64,000 nucleotides of DNA from Phorcus lineatus. Taxonomy: Eukaryota; Mollusca; Gastropoda; Trochida; Trochidae. The stretch spans positions 47,639,064 through 47,703,063 of the forward strand of contig OV121092.1 of assembly GCA_921293015.1 (NCBI GenBank), written 5' to 3'. A program made the translations under genes and the position numbers. Each line of letters begins with the position of its first letter. The first letter of the stretch is position 1. Below are positions 1-11,224 of the stretch, piece after piece. Below the pieces are notes generated by a model that did not search any database, had not been told where the DNA came from, and worked only from the letters and a program-made list of their open reading frames with translations.

Positions 1-759
1 GCATATTCAGATGTCCATGTCTGAACCCTGTTTGTCCGAATTTACGTATACGCATGCGAATGTCAAGCAGACAACTGATGAGTCGTGTCAGGGGGAAGCC
101 AGAAGAAGTATATATTTGACTGCTGTCTTGATTTGTTGTGTTGTTTAAAAACTACTTCAGAATGATCTGACTGTGATAAGTCCATTCAGAAACTTGATTG
201 TCCACTGTCTCGAGCCACACAGGGAAGGTTTTTCGCAATCAATACTTCATCAACGCAAAATAACACCTAGAGTTGTTGTCAATAATGAAGGACAGTTGCA
301 CAAGATCGTACATCCGAAACCATATCTCTTGACAAGATAAAAGAATTTTATCTCAGTCTTATCGTATGTAGTTAATGAGTAACCCGATTCATTGAGAATA
401 GGAAGTACTTCAGACATTGGAATCAATTTGATAATGTACTTTCTGTGCATCTTAAGTCCTTAAAGGCGCATACAATATCAGAAATAAATGTTTATTGAGT
501 GGCTTAATAATTATATATAATGCCTTTTTATGTAACATGTTTGAATTTCTACTGTTGATATGTTTATTTTAATTATGTTATAATTTAGAAAAAATGCAAT
601 TGAAACATAGATAATTTAAGTAAATCTAAGTAAACGCACAGCCAATGAAGTCCCTGATAATCCACCTGAAGGCTTTCTAAAAGACCCTTTGACTGGCACA
701 TCTAGCAACAAACAGCACATTCAAGTCTTTATTCACATGATAATGCTTTCAAGACTGTA
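1..759. other. no feature recognised
   Basis: AT-rich sequence with only short random reading frames. I see no repeat, RNA gene or transposon signature. Detectable similarity to the second segment (A2) begins only near 760. Confidence 0.5.
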
Positions 760-1540
760 GGTCAATACAAGTAATACAGTGTACCAATTGACTGAAACAA
801 AACGCTTTCAGATTCTTTGTTTGGAACTGATTACATAATGGAGGAAATATTTGTCTTTTACACTTCTTAAAAGTTAATATTTAATTACAAGGACATATAT
901 ATGTTTTTCGTGGTAAAGAGACATATTTTAATTGAATAAAAAAGTAAGGAAAGAGAATTTATTCTCAAAACACTTTCATTCACTAACTGCAAGTTCCTTT
1001 ATAAAGCATTGAATGATGGCCAGTTTCTAACTAGAAAGGAATATAAATGGTTTCCTTGCACTAAGGTTCAACCAAAACTGTTCTTTAAAATTATTTTTCT
1101 CTAAAATTTAAAAATTTAGTTGTATAATTGAAATGGTTCCGAATTTGATGTTATAAAATGAACTTGTTGCGTTAACACGAAGATGCTTCAACTGTATTTA
1201 GAGTTTGTAAAAAGCGTATGTGATATAGAAATGATTTATTAATAATTTCATAAGTTAATTCAATCTTTGATAAGAAGATCTAATTTCTGTTATTGAAAGA
1301 TTTGATATATACAGAAAAATAACACTCACCGTTATTAGATGTAAATTTAATGTTTTCAAATCAAACACATAACTTCAATCTGGTATGACTTTGGTGTTCA
1401 ATCATCGGAGAGGTGTGATTCGTCTTTCGTCTCTGAGTTCTATACCAATCTATAGCATAATTATAGTTTAGGCCGTCAAAGTTAATGTTCCGGTGGTCAA
1501 ATGTTGGAGTTGTAGTTAAATGTTTTGCAAGTGTTTGTTG

Positions 1541-1609
1541 CCACAACAAGATTCCAACCATGGCATTTGGTACGATAGGTCAGGATACTAACCATTACAC
1601 CACTGTGCT
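1541..1609 (-). repeat. tRNA-like (SINE head or tRNA pseudogene), copy in A1
   Basis: On the minus strand CAGTGGTGTAATGGTTAG resembles a tRNA A box region. GGTTGGAATCT about 40 bases later resembles a B box. The same pair is present, further decayed, in A2 at 19701-19762, so it predates the duplication. The arms do not fold into an intact cloverleaf by eye, so a decayed tRNA-derived SINE or tRNA pseudogene is likelier than a working tRNA. Confidence 0.4.
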
Positions 1610-2039
1610 TTACTCCTGTGAGCTTTCTTTCTTTTGACCCCAAAACAGTAGAGGCATCGAGCAAGAATTTATATCTTAAGTTTATATAGGCTCATGTCCC
1701 ACGGTATCAAAATATTTCTGTAGTTTTTTAGGAACCGAAAGATTTCAAGACATAACTCATTTCAAGCAAAACTTTCATTCATTTTTGTGTGAAAGACTCA
1801 CAGAAATCTGCATTCAGTGTTGATTTAGCAAAGTTAAACATATTCCTGGGTACGTTATAACTTTAAATATCAAACAGTCATCCCACAATACTCTGTCAAA
1901 TTACTTACTGAAATTGATGCACCAACCAATTGGATTATATCAATTTGGGCCATGATCCATTGCGTCTTTCAACATCTCAGAAATGTGGTGGTTTCAATAT
2001 AATAGAGTGTTCTGATGTTATCACTTAACTGAATTTAAG

Positions 2040-2165
2040 GCGTTACCAGTCTAGACAAAATAACCAAAACCTTGATATGTTGTTGGTTGATGTCAAACTA
2101 TGAAAGGATGACGAGTTTGTATAGACAGACAACACTATCAGGAAATTGTTTTTACCAAACTGAGA
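2040..2165. other. highly conserved 126-bp core, copy 1 of 3
   Basis: It differs from copy 2 (20194-20319) at only 5 of 126 positions with no indel, although the surrounding duplicated DNA is far more diverged. The gap-free match extends upstream to about 1942 with more substitutions. A third copy is at 28256-28391. In the plus frame starting CGT at 2041, three clustered differences from copy 2 are silent or stop-to-stop (Lys, Leu, TGA/TAA). Copy 1 has an in-frame TAA just upstream, however, and on the minus strand all five differences change residues. I cannot tell coding from regulatory constraint, gene conversion or a repeat-element core. Confidence 0.7.
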
Positions 2166-2960
2166 TTACATAATTAATCACAGACCAGACTGAAATATGG
2201 TATGATTGATCAGTGATCCGGTTGTGAGTTCAGAGGACTCTCATTAATGATGTGGTTTTTCAAGTTGACATGTGTAAAAGAACAGGGAGATGAGATGTTA
2301 CATCAGCAGCGATTTCGATCTAATCAACATTAATTGACTTTTGTGTTTCATCATACTTTTACATTCCATCTTTGCGCTATCATTTCAGTACTCAATTTTG
2401 GGTTCTTTATATTATGTTTCTTCAAGTTCCAAACATAGACTTTCTATTATCCTCTTTCCTCAATCCTATCCCATCCGGAGATATAATAATTTATTGTTTA
2501 CAATTGCTCTTAACATATAACTTGTTACAAGTGCTCTTAACATATAAACAAGCTCATTTTAAAGTTCCAATCAGAACTGTCCGATCTGATGTTTTCCATT
2601 TCTCTATATGTTCTATATTCAATTAGTTCTACAAGTTAATTTCGCAAAGCTGTTGTGTTAAATATTCGTACAACTGATAGATGTGTCAGTGAATCTTTAA
2701 CCTTGTGTTGGTGCTCATATATACAAAGTAGCTCGAATGGGGTCCACGAAGGTACAGGTTCCTTGTAAACTCTATTAAGCCACCTTTGTACTTTAAGACT
2801 GGCTCCACACTATGATAAGTTGTGATTATTTAGTTCTGATTTTGACCAACATCAATTAACAGCTTTTATGACAACATCCTTGAGGGACTGTTCGACAGTG
2901 TTTAGGTAATTGAGAGAATCCTATTCAGTCTTGTTATGTCCTCTTCACAGAGATTCCTAG

Positions 2961-4275
2961 TTATCTTGTTATCCTAGTTGATCTCTGAAACAGTAATTGG
3001 ATTGCAAAACCAGTTAAATATTCTTGAAAGTTACACTAATCTTTGGAACTTGTCAGTTAATCGTGATAAAACTAATATTGTCATATTTAGAAGAGGGGGG
3101 CCCGTTGCATCGAAGGAGAAATGGTTTTTCAAAGGTAAACCCATTAATATAGTAAATCAATATAAGTATCTTGGTGTGTTATTGTCACATACACTGAATA
3201 TGAAACACTGTATTAATGATTTGTGTCTTAGAGCAAAGAAGGCTTTGATTTCGGTTTTATCTATTTCACATCATTGTGGGGTGTTATCTCCTAATATATT
3301 TTTTAAACTTTTTGATGCCCAAATACAGCCAATTTTACAATATGGATCAGAGGTGTGGGGTTTTCAACGGTTTGACTGTCTAGAGAGGCTTCATTTGATG
3401 GCTTGTAAAAAGTTCTTAGGTGTACCAACAACTACCCCAAACTGCATGGTTTATGGCGAGTGCGGGAGATATCCCCTTTATATAAATTCACAAATTAGAT
3501 GTTTAAAATATTGGCTTAAAATACTCAAAATGCACGAAAGACGCCTTCCAAAAGTATAATACGATGGTCCATTTAGATAATATGGGTAAGGTATCTTGGG
3601 AATCAAATATTAGAAATCTTTTATGTTCTCATGGTTATGGTTTTGTTTGGTTAAACCAGGGTGTCGGTGATATTAAAATGTTTTTAAAGGAATTTCGTGA
3701 ACGGTCTGTAAATATGTTTTGCCAAGAATGACATTCAATACTAGAAACAAGTTCTCGTTATGACCTTTATAAATCGATCAAAACATTACTGCAACCAGAA
3801 CGGTATTTAAGCCTTCTCACATTTAAAAGTAATAGAGTCTTATTCACACGATACAGACTAGGCTTGATAGATTTAATGATGAATAAGGGCAGAAAAATTT
3901 CCATGATTAAAAGCGAACGTATATGACAACTGTGTAACTCTGCAATTGAGGATGAAGTTCACTTCACATTTGTCTGCCCATGTTATGAAGATATACGAAT
4001 AATATTTATATCAGATAATTTCTTATCAAAACCACCATTGACAGCATTTATATCAATTGTGACTTCTAGGGATACTTCAACTGTTATAAATCTAGCTATG
4101 TACCTTAAGTATGCTCAAAAGCGCCGTGATGAAATGTTGAAATGCAGATCTATATCAAACTAATTTGTATTGCATATTGTGTAATAATTATTTTTATGAA
4201 TATTATAAAAATGTAACTCTCCTGTATATGGGCCGGAGGCCTTGAATACAATAAACGTTGTCTTGTCTTGTCTTA
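2961..4275 (+). pseudogene. 5'-truncated non-LTR retrotransposon (LINE), C-terminal RT and tail
   Basis: The fragment starts inside the reverse transcriptase, just after where the YADD box would be. The longest open stretch (2978-3559, 193 codons) has the thumb-type motif YKYLGVLLSHTL and continues to QPILQYGSEVWGF, typical of animal LINE polymerases. After a stop and frameshift the C-terminal region continues in another frame (3564-4160). It ends in a CxxC-like block (LCNSAIEDEVHFTFVCPCYE), which many CR1/I-like LINEs carry after the polymerase. At least three stops interrupt it. The 3' end has a GGCC-GGA-GGCC hairpin, AATAAA and a short TTGTC tract. It interrupts segment A1, and the matching site in A2 is empty, so it inserted after the duplication. 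Clade assignment is uncertain. Confidence 0.85.
4231..4241 (+). other. 3' hairpin of LINE
   Basis: GGCCGGAGGCC forms a 4-bp stem with a 3-base loop, placed about 11 bases before AATAAA. The LINE at 36851-38335 has the same arrangement. It may be a template recognition signal for target-primed reverse transcription; this is inference. Confidence 0.45.
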
Positions 4276-6370
4276 TTGTTCTAAATACGTTGTAAAGGAG
4301 GACGTCAAACCTGAACATGGCATCAATAACTAAAATAAGTTTCTTAGGAATAGGAATTATTAGGAATAATAAACAGTCTCATCAGATTTCTTATAAGGGT
4401 TCGATTAACATTTACAGCCAAATTTCTTCTTACATATTAATAGTGAACCATTTTTAAACATTGCAAGGACATGACGCTGCCACCGCCAGGTACATCGTCT
4501 TGGTCTCTACGTCTGTATACTATCACTGCCGTCTGCTTAAAACAGTTTAAATTGACTTTCGTCACTGAAGATCACTCTTGCTTGTTTTAAGGCGATGCTG
4601 TATTTCTTAAGAACAAAACTACACAATCTTACCGGCTGCTCTTGGTAACGAGAGAAAAGAGACATTATTTTAGTTAGAATTAAGAAATGAACGAATGTAT
4701 TTCATTGGTTTTAAAGTTGTGCCTATCCAATTTCCTTGGAAACCAATATTTAGTAATAGTATCATAACACAAAAGATGCTCCACCTTGTTGCCATGGTTA
4801 CTGGCGAATCTCTCGAATCTCTCATTACCCTTTAACGACACTTTCATTTCATGTTTTGTTTGGTAAATGTATCATTGTTATACCACTGGAGTTATCTGGT
4901 TTGACTCTATGTGCGTTTAATGTCTAAAAGGTTAAGTATTTGAACCAGGCTAATATTCAAGTTCGACGAAGGAATATACTGACTTCAATAATTTCTTTTG
5001 AGAAGTTTTGTTTCAATGGACACTTGTAAGTTTTAAAACTGCACTTCACTTTAAACTGAGTAATAAAGAATCAAAGATATGGCTGATTCTTACTAGAACG
5101 GGTATTCCACACAATAATAATATTTATTGATTAAACACGGTCGCTTGTTGTAAAGCAGTTAAACAAAATTTTCTTGGACCAATCAATAAGATGTGAATTT
5201 TTTAGAACTTTGAACAGCTTCCTGACAATTAGAAATACTTTATATTTCAAGTTTGACTTTCTTTGCCAGACAACAACTTGTAATGACACATAAAAGACAT
5301 GTAGAGACAATTTGAAAAAATATAAATCAATTTTAATAAAGCAGTTGTGATAAGAAAATAGATTATGGTGTATTCGTTGAATGTGAATCATCAATAAATA
5401 CAAAAATGCTATGACTCTCTGTTGAGTATGTAATCATCTCTTTGTGCGGTGTAGAAACGGGTATGTAATTAAAACAAATACTTCTAACGGTTGCTAGGAA
5501 ACTCTAAGCAGGAGATGCTATGGATTGGTTTAATAAATACAGCAAACTATTACATCAATAAATTATTTCATCAAAATTGTCGCCATTTACGCATTTATTT
5601 ATATCTGAAACGTTGTTTATAGTTATGGCTCTTTAGGCTTCTATGAGGGAATTTCTGGTGTTAAAAGAAGGACGCTAACCGTTTTTTGATGAGTGAATGA
5701 AGTTAGTTTTATTAGCATTTATGTGTTTCATTTATTCATTCGTTTTTGCATTATAACTGACTAAACTGTGATAACAAAAATTCTAAACATGAATTGATTT
5801 CATTCAAATACTGATTTTTTATGGTACTTGCTGAATCAGCAAAGCTAGCATTTATGGCTGTATTGAATTAAATGGTTACAAAACTGGACTGACATTGACA
5901 TTGGTCGATTCTGGATTTGACTGACTGTCTGCTTAGTAAACTTATTTCAAAAGTATTACATTCAGGAATAAAGAATGTTCACATTTATCATAGAAGATCT
6001 AGATTCCAGAAAAAGATATACTTTTAAAGAAAGCCTCATCATAGACTAACTAAAACTTTCAAATTGATTTTTAAACAAAAGACATAGATATATTCACACG
6101 TAAGAACAATTAGTGGAAGTAAAAAAAGTTTTTAAAAGTTTGTAAAAAAAACCCCACCGAAATTTGAAATCTGTCCTCCATCATCTATTTCGTTTCCAAC
6201 CAACCATACCTAACTCAATGAATGGCACAGTTAAAAGATTTCCAGATCTTCACCTACTTTCAGTGATTACATCAGCTAGGTTTTATTTTGATAAATAATT
6301 TATCTTTGAGTACAGATATATCGTTATACTCAGTGAGCTAAATACACATACACATATATTTCTTCAGAGT
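4276..6370. repeat. segmental duplication A1, right part
   Basis: Homology to A2 resumes here (AGGACGTCA near 4300 and 21090). The clearest part is 5100-6350 against 25185-26115. Shared anchors are TGTTGAGTATGTAATCATCTC near 5420 and 25530, TGCTGAATCAGCAAAGCTA against TGTTGAATCAGCAAAGCTA near 5830 and 25728, and GAGTACAGATATA near 6305 and 26070. A2 is about 3.2 kb longer in the middle because of inserted fragments. The 90-codon minus-strand frame at 5131-5403 is not preserved in A2, so it is probably chance. Confidence 0.8.
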
Positions 6371-6419
6371 TGTGATTTAATCATTTAACAGAAGGACAGA
6401 TAAAGGTATCCCTTGCCTC

Positions 6420-8035
6420 AAGCTGCACATAACGTCCAGCCACGGTGTGTACTGGCCGCTCACACGCACCACACTTGACGTCAAATAACAGTGTGTACTA
6501 CCCACTCACACGCACACAATGCTTAACGTAAAACAACGGTTGTATTGCCGCCTCACACACAAAACTCATGACGTCAAACCATGATGTGTACTGGCCGCTC
6601 ACCGCCCACAACACTTAACGTCAAACCATGGTGTGTACTGGCCGCTCATAGCCTATAAAACGTAACGTCAAACCACCGTGTCTACAGCCCGCTCACAAAC
6701 ACAAAACTTAACATCAAACCACAGTGTGTACTGACCGCTCACACATGTACAACACTTTTCCATGAACCACGGTGATTACTGGTCACTCTCACACATAACA
6801 CTTGATGTCAAACCATCGGGTGAACTGACCGCTCACACACACAAAACTTAACATCAAAACACGGCGTGTACTGACCGCTAAAACACATAATACATAACAC
6901 GGTGTGCACTGACACTTGACGTCAAAACAACAGTGTGTAATGACCGCTCACACACACAAAACTTGAATTCAAACCACGGTGTGTACTGGCCGCTAAAACA
7001 CATAATACATAACACGGTGTGCACTGACACTTGACGTCAAACCACAGTGTGTACTGGCCGCTCACGCACATAACACACAACACTTGACATCAAACAAAGG
7101 TGTTTACTGTCCACTTACACACACAACGTTTAACATCAATCCACGGTGTGTGCTGTCCGCTCACACACATAACACACAACACTTGACATCAAACAAAGGT
7201 GTTTACTGTCCACTTACACACACAACGTTTAACATCAATCCACGGTGTGTGCTGTCCGCTCACACACATAACACATAACTCTTGACGTCAAACAAAGGTG
7301 TGTACTGACCACTCACACACACAAAGTTTAACATCAATCCACGGTGTGTGCTGGCCGCTCACACACATAACACATAACTCTTGACGTCAAACAAATGTGT
7401 GTACTGACCACTCACACACACAACGTTTAACATCAATCCACGGTGTGTACTGACAGATCACACACACAACGTTTAACATCGATCCACGGTGTGTACTGAC
7501 CGCTCACACACACAACATTTAACATCAATCCACGGTGTGTACTGACCGCTCACACACAACGTTTAACATCAATCCACGGTGTGTATTGACAGCTCACACA
7601 CATAACACATAACTCTTGACGTCAATCCACGGTGTGTACTGACCACTCACACACACAACGTTTAACATCAATCCACGGTGTGTACTGACAGATCACACAC
7701 ACAACGTTTAACATCAATCCACGGTGTGGACTGACCGCTCACACACAACGTTTAACATCGATCCACGGTGTGTATTGACAGCTCACACACACAACGTTTA
7801 ACATCAATCCACGGTGTGTATTGACAGCTCACACACACAACGTTTAACATCAATCCACGGTGTATACTGACAGCTCACACACACAACGTTTAACATCAAT
7901 CCACGGTGTGTATTGACAGCTCACACACACAACGTTTAACATCAATCCACGGTGTGTATTGACAGCTCACACACACAACGTTTAACATCAATCCACGGTG
8001 TGTATTGACAGCTAACACACATAACACTGTGCCAC
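6420..8035. repeat. minisatellite, about 46-bp unit, roughly 34 copies
   Basis: The core is ACGGTGTGTACTGAC then CGCTCACACACACAAC then a linker ending ATCAATCC. Copies in the first half carry TTGACGTCAAACC. Copies in the second half have mostly switched to TTTAACATCAATCC and are much more homogeneous. Around 7050-7290 two units have been amplified together as a longer block (duplicated near 7084-7180 and 7181-7278). The small open frame there is a by-product of the repeat. The array lies directly after the end of segment A1 and is absent from A2. Confidence 0.95.
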
Positions 8036-8488
8036 TGAATAAAGTGAATAGAGCATTTAAAGCTTCCACTAATACAGATTTTATGTATTTTTCACATTAC
8101 ATGTGCGGGTTAATGCAATTATACATCTTACAAAAGGCTATTTTGATAACAATAAACATAGGTTTGTTCAATCGCATAAGATGATCATGTAGTCAGATAG
8201 GGAGTTTAGCGTTTTGGCGACATTCTGAAATTCTGAAGTTTGGACTTTCTAGAGATGTTTAAGTGACATTTTTCTTGATACTTATTTGAAGCAATACCAT
8301 TACTGCAACCGTATTCGTTGCACACGCCTTTATAAAGGGTCCTTGTTGATAAGATAAATACAATGTAAATAGACAAAATGGGATATTTTAAGGCTACATT
8401 TGAACTGGCATGTTGATAGATATAACAATTCAGACACACACAGATAGAGGACCACACTATTCACGATTTTATATGGAAGGAAGTTTGG
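8036..8488. other. no feature recognised
   Basis: Unique AT-rich DNA between the minisatellite and the inverted-repeat transposon. The last 20 bases resemble the end of the MITE at 29442-29573. Confidence 0.4.
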
Positions 8489-9726
8489 GGCCTAAGAGTA
8501 ATTGAGGGGTCCGAATGACGGGGTATCTAAAACGTCTATAAAATGCTACCCAGTCCTTGAAAATAGTTCAGATGAAGATATTCCGAAAGCTGAATTATTT
8601 TACTGTAACATACTGTATTATCATGAATCCTGGAATTTGGTTGCAAAGTGAAAAATCATCATTAAATCGAGTAATTTTTGAGTTTGGTTGCAGTCCCTTA
8701 TAGGCAACTGCAACCAAATTATTTTTTGTCAAATATACATCATTTTTCATGTCTTGGCTAATAATAATTTGGTTGCAGGTAATACAATTATTTTTTGAAA
8801 AGGTTATCAGATCAATTTGGTTGCAGGAGACTTCAAATTTACCTAAATTGACGTGAAAACGACCAAATCAACAGTTTCAGTTTGACATGTTCCCTCTGAC
8901 ACAACGTGTGACGTAATACCATGCGCTAAGTAACACGTCTTTCAATTGGCTTATTCAGTATAAAACATTTTCGATAAAATTTTGACGTTCGTTTTTACTT
9001 ATTCATGATTGATTTTGATCGGTTTTTAGATAGAAACTAGTCATTAAACTTAGTTGATGATGTTTATTTTCTATCAAAATTAGTTTGCTATCAGAGGCAT
9101 CTGTTACAGCCAATGAGAATAGTGATGAGATTTGACAACAATTCGAATTCGTCTCGGGGCCACGTTGTAAAAACAAATGGCAATTTAGGAATAATTTGGT
9201 CAAGGAATGTCATAAATACTTGCCAAGACATGATAAACTATAGAGAATGTTAGATTTAACAAGGTTAGTAGAAATTTTCCATCCACTTTGTCAGAAACGA
9301 CAGCGAAGCGGGAAACGACATGATCGAAAACCGGACTCGGTAGCTTTGAGCAAGTTGCCAATGTTTCATTAAAATATAAATAAACAGCCAGGTAAAGTTC
9401 CAACATTTGCGATATCATCGTTTAGTTTCTCTCTGCAACCAAATTATGTTTAGTCAAGACTCTTCTGTTCTATGAAAACGTGTATTTTGATGGTTTCAAG
9501 AATTTGGTTGCAGTTGCCTATAGGGGACTGCAACCAAACTCGAAAATTAGACGTTTTCAAGGTGATAAATCGGTCTGCAACCATACTCAAAAGGTCTCAT
9601 GTTATATATCATTGTATAGAAAATTATCTCAGCTATAAGAAAAATCCCATTTTTTGAAGGACTAGGTTGCATTTTACAGTTGTTTTAGAGACCCCGTCAT
9701 CCGGACCCCTCAATTACTCTTAGGCC
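8489..9726. mobile_element. DNA transposon with long structured terminal inverted repeats, non-autonomous
   Basis: The ends are inverted copies beginning GGCCTAAGAGTAATTGAGG. The outer 36 bp are identical except for one base (8489-8524 against 9691-9726). Weaker inverted similarity continues about 330 bp inward. The motif TTTGGTTGCAG or its complement occurs at 8636, 8683, 8709, 8768, 8816, 9433, 9503 and 9528, with weaker copies near 9575 and 9664. Two copies in each arm pair into a hairpin (8682-8719 and 9501-9540), and the two hairpins are mirror images. Flanks AAGTTTGG (8481-8488) and AAGTTTAG (9728-9735) are a plausible 8-bp target duplication with one mismatch. An 8-bp duplication and subterminal motif clusters are known for hAT-like elements, but the TIR is not a typical hAT end. 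No transposase is visible inside. Confidence 0.85.
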
Positions 9727-10167
9727 GAAGTTTAGTATTCTGTTACTTGCCAACATGAAACGAACATTATTGCTGTGTGCTGCAATTTCAAATTGTTGCT
9801 AATGTTGTCACGTCCAAACTACACACAACAGTTACGTCATGCATTGGGGTACTGTTTAGAACGCGTGGTCTAAATTAGACCAAACGCATTTTTCCCCAAT
9901 GCTAAACGCACTCAAAACTTGATTTACGTGGTAAGCTTCGTGCGAATAAAAATCACGAGATAGCTTTATACTTCATTACAGATGATAGACGTGTTCAAAT
10001 GTGGGTAACTACATCAAAAGATTGACCCCAGCGTGAATTTTCGCAAGTCTCAAAACAAAAATGATTGTGAAGAACCTAAAATTTAAGCTTTTTTTCAATA
10101 AACACAGAAGACAGTATAGCCTCAACCGGATGCGTTCAGCTTCACTTGGATATATGTAAATAATTTT
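9727..10167. other. mostly featureless; one long hairpin
   Basis: The first bases continue the target site of the neighbouring transposon. GCATTGGGG (9841-9849) pairs with CCCCAATGC (9894-9902). Between them lies the perfect 15-base palindrome GGTCTAAATTAGACC (9867-9881). This may be a small foldback remnant. Confidence 0.4.
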
Positions 10168-10705
10168 ACATCTACAAACTAGTAAGCATTAAAATGTAAA
10201 AATAAATTTGATTGCATTGATTTCGAATAAAGTTATTATATTTTCTGCTCGCCGTTCTTGATGTGACCGTCCATAAGATGCTGTTGTTAACTCAATCACA
10301 CATTGGATGGGTACTGTTTATTGCTTGCTGAATCTAAAACATCGCATAATCAATCACAATAACTCTTGCACGTTTCTGGGGATTTCGTATAGGCCAGTTT
10401 AAATATGTGAACTGAGATTGTGGTTTCTGATTCTGGATTCATATAGTTTCATTAGTTTAGATTCGCCTGCTCCTGCTATGGGTAAATTATACATTAGCAA
10501 ACTAGTGTGTGATAAATGTAAAAAGGTAATTTGATTACATTGGTTTTGAATAAAGATGTAAGATTTTCTGCTGGACTGCACCTTGGTGTGACCGCCCATA
10601 ATGTGACCTTGTTAGCTCAGTTACACTCTGAGTGGGTGCTGCTTAATGCTTGCTGAAATAGAAAATATCACATTATCAATCTCAGTCATTCTTGTAGATG
10701 AAATA
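10168..10705. repeat. tandem duplication, two copies offset by about 322 bp
   Basis: 10168-10378 and 10490-10700 are alike: CAAACTAGT, then TTTGATT(G/A)CATTG, AATAAAG, ATTTTCTGCT, GTGTGACCG-like, and GCTTGCTGAA in the same order. The copies are well diverged and no reading frame is shared. Confidence 0.75.
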
Positions 10706-11044
10706 TTTCTGGTGAAAGGGTCTCTTGATAATACCGAATAAGCTCACTTAAAAAGTGTTAAACAATATTGTAATTCATTAATTCGTGTAGTTCTAGTGAT
10801 TGCTTATTGATTATGCTGCGAATATTCTGAATATCCACGCATCAACCAACGAATCTTATCTTTTTAAGTAAATTTGATTACAGTTTACAAATACCATATT
10901 TCATTTGAACACTTTGCAATAATCTTCCGTCCCTTTAGACAAATACTTTCATGACGTTAAGGCAGACTATGAAAACCTATTCTCGGGTACACCTTTTTAT
11001 GCCATAATGGGTCGAGGTCATCATATTAACTTCTTAAACACTCA
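10706..11044. other. no feature recognised
   Basis: AT-rich spacer between the tandem duplication and the LTR element. It may include part of the undefined left edge of the 5' LTR. Confidence 0.4.
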
Positions 11045-11220
11045 GTGACATTAACCACCGGGAATACTCGACTCACTTAATATCCGGAAGTGACACTTGG
11101 CCCGGAAGTGGCGGCCATAGAGCAGTTTGAGTGTGAGAGCACATGGCGTGAGAGTGTAAAATATATGCTTGGGAATTAACGTGTTGTTACCATCTGTCAG
11201 TTTTACATTTGGTAGCAGAG
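11045..11220 (+). mobile_element. 5' LTR end and tRNA primer binding site of gypsy-type element
   Basis: TGGTAGCAGAG (11210-11220) is complementary to the 3' end of animal initiator methionine tRNA, the usual primer of many gypsy elements. It follows ...TTTTACA by two bases, so the LTR would end with CA at 11206-11207. The LTR start is not defined. TGACATTAACC at 11045 is one candidate, and the stretch 11060-11150 is notably richer in G and C than its surroundings. I found no matching 3' LTR. Confidence 0.65.
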
Positions 11221-11224
11221 CAGT

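Larger units (their letters stand above)
760..2960. repeat. segmental duplication A1, left part
   Basis: This stretch is collinear with about 17455-21060 (A2). Matching anchors in order include the ACAAAACGC...ACTGATTACATA stretch near 800 and 17490, GGAATATAAATG near 1040 and 19180, CTAACCATTACA near 1590 and 19750, the core at 2040-2165, TTTGCGCTATCATT near 2372 and 20503, and TTATGTCCTCTT near 2935 and 21025. Outside the core the copies differ by many substitutions and small indels (roughly 70-80 percent alike by eye). Reading frames are not preserved between the copies, so most of the segment looks non-coding. The match stops where a LINE begins at 2961 and resumes after its end at 4276. 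Confidence 0.85.

Noticed and set aside
66..100. CTGATGAGTCGTG...GGGGGAAGCC, resembling a hammerhead ribozyme core
   Set aside because: The conserved GAAA and a proper stem II are absent; only the CTGATGA box matches.
6420..8035. Regularly spaced repeats that could suggest a CRISPR array
   Set aside because: There are no unique spacers; the whole unit is repeated, and the context is eukaryotic.
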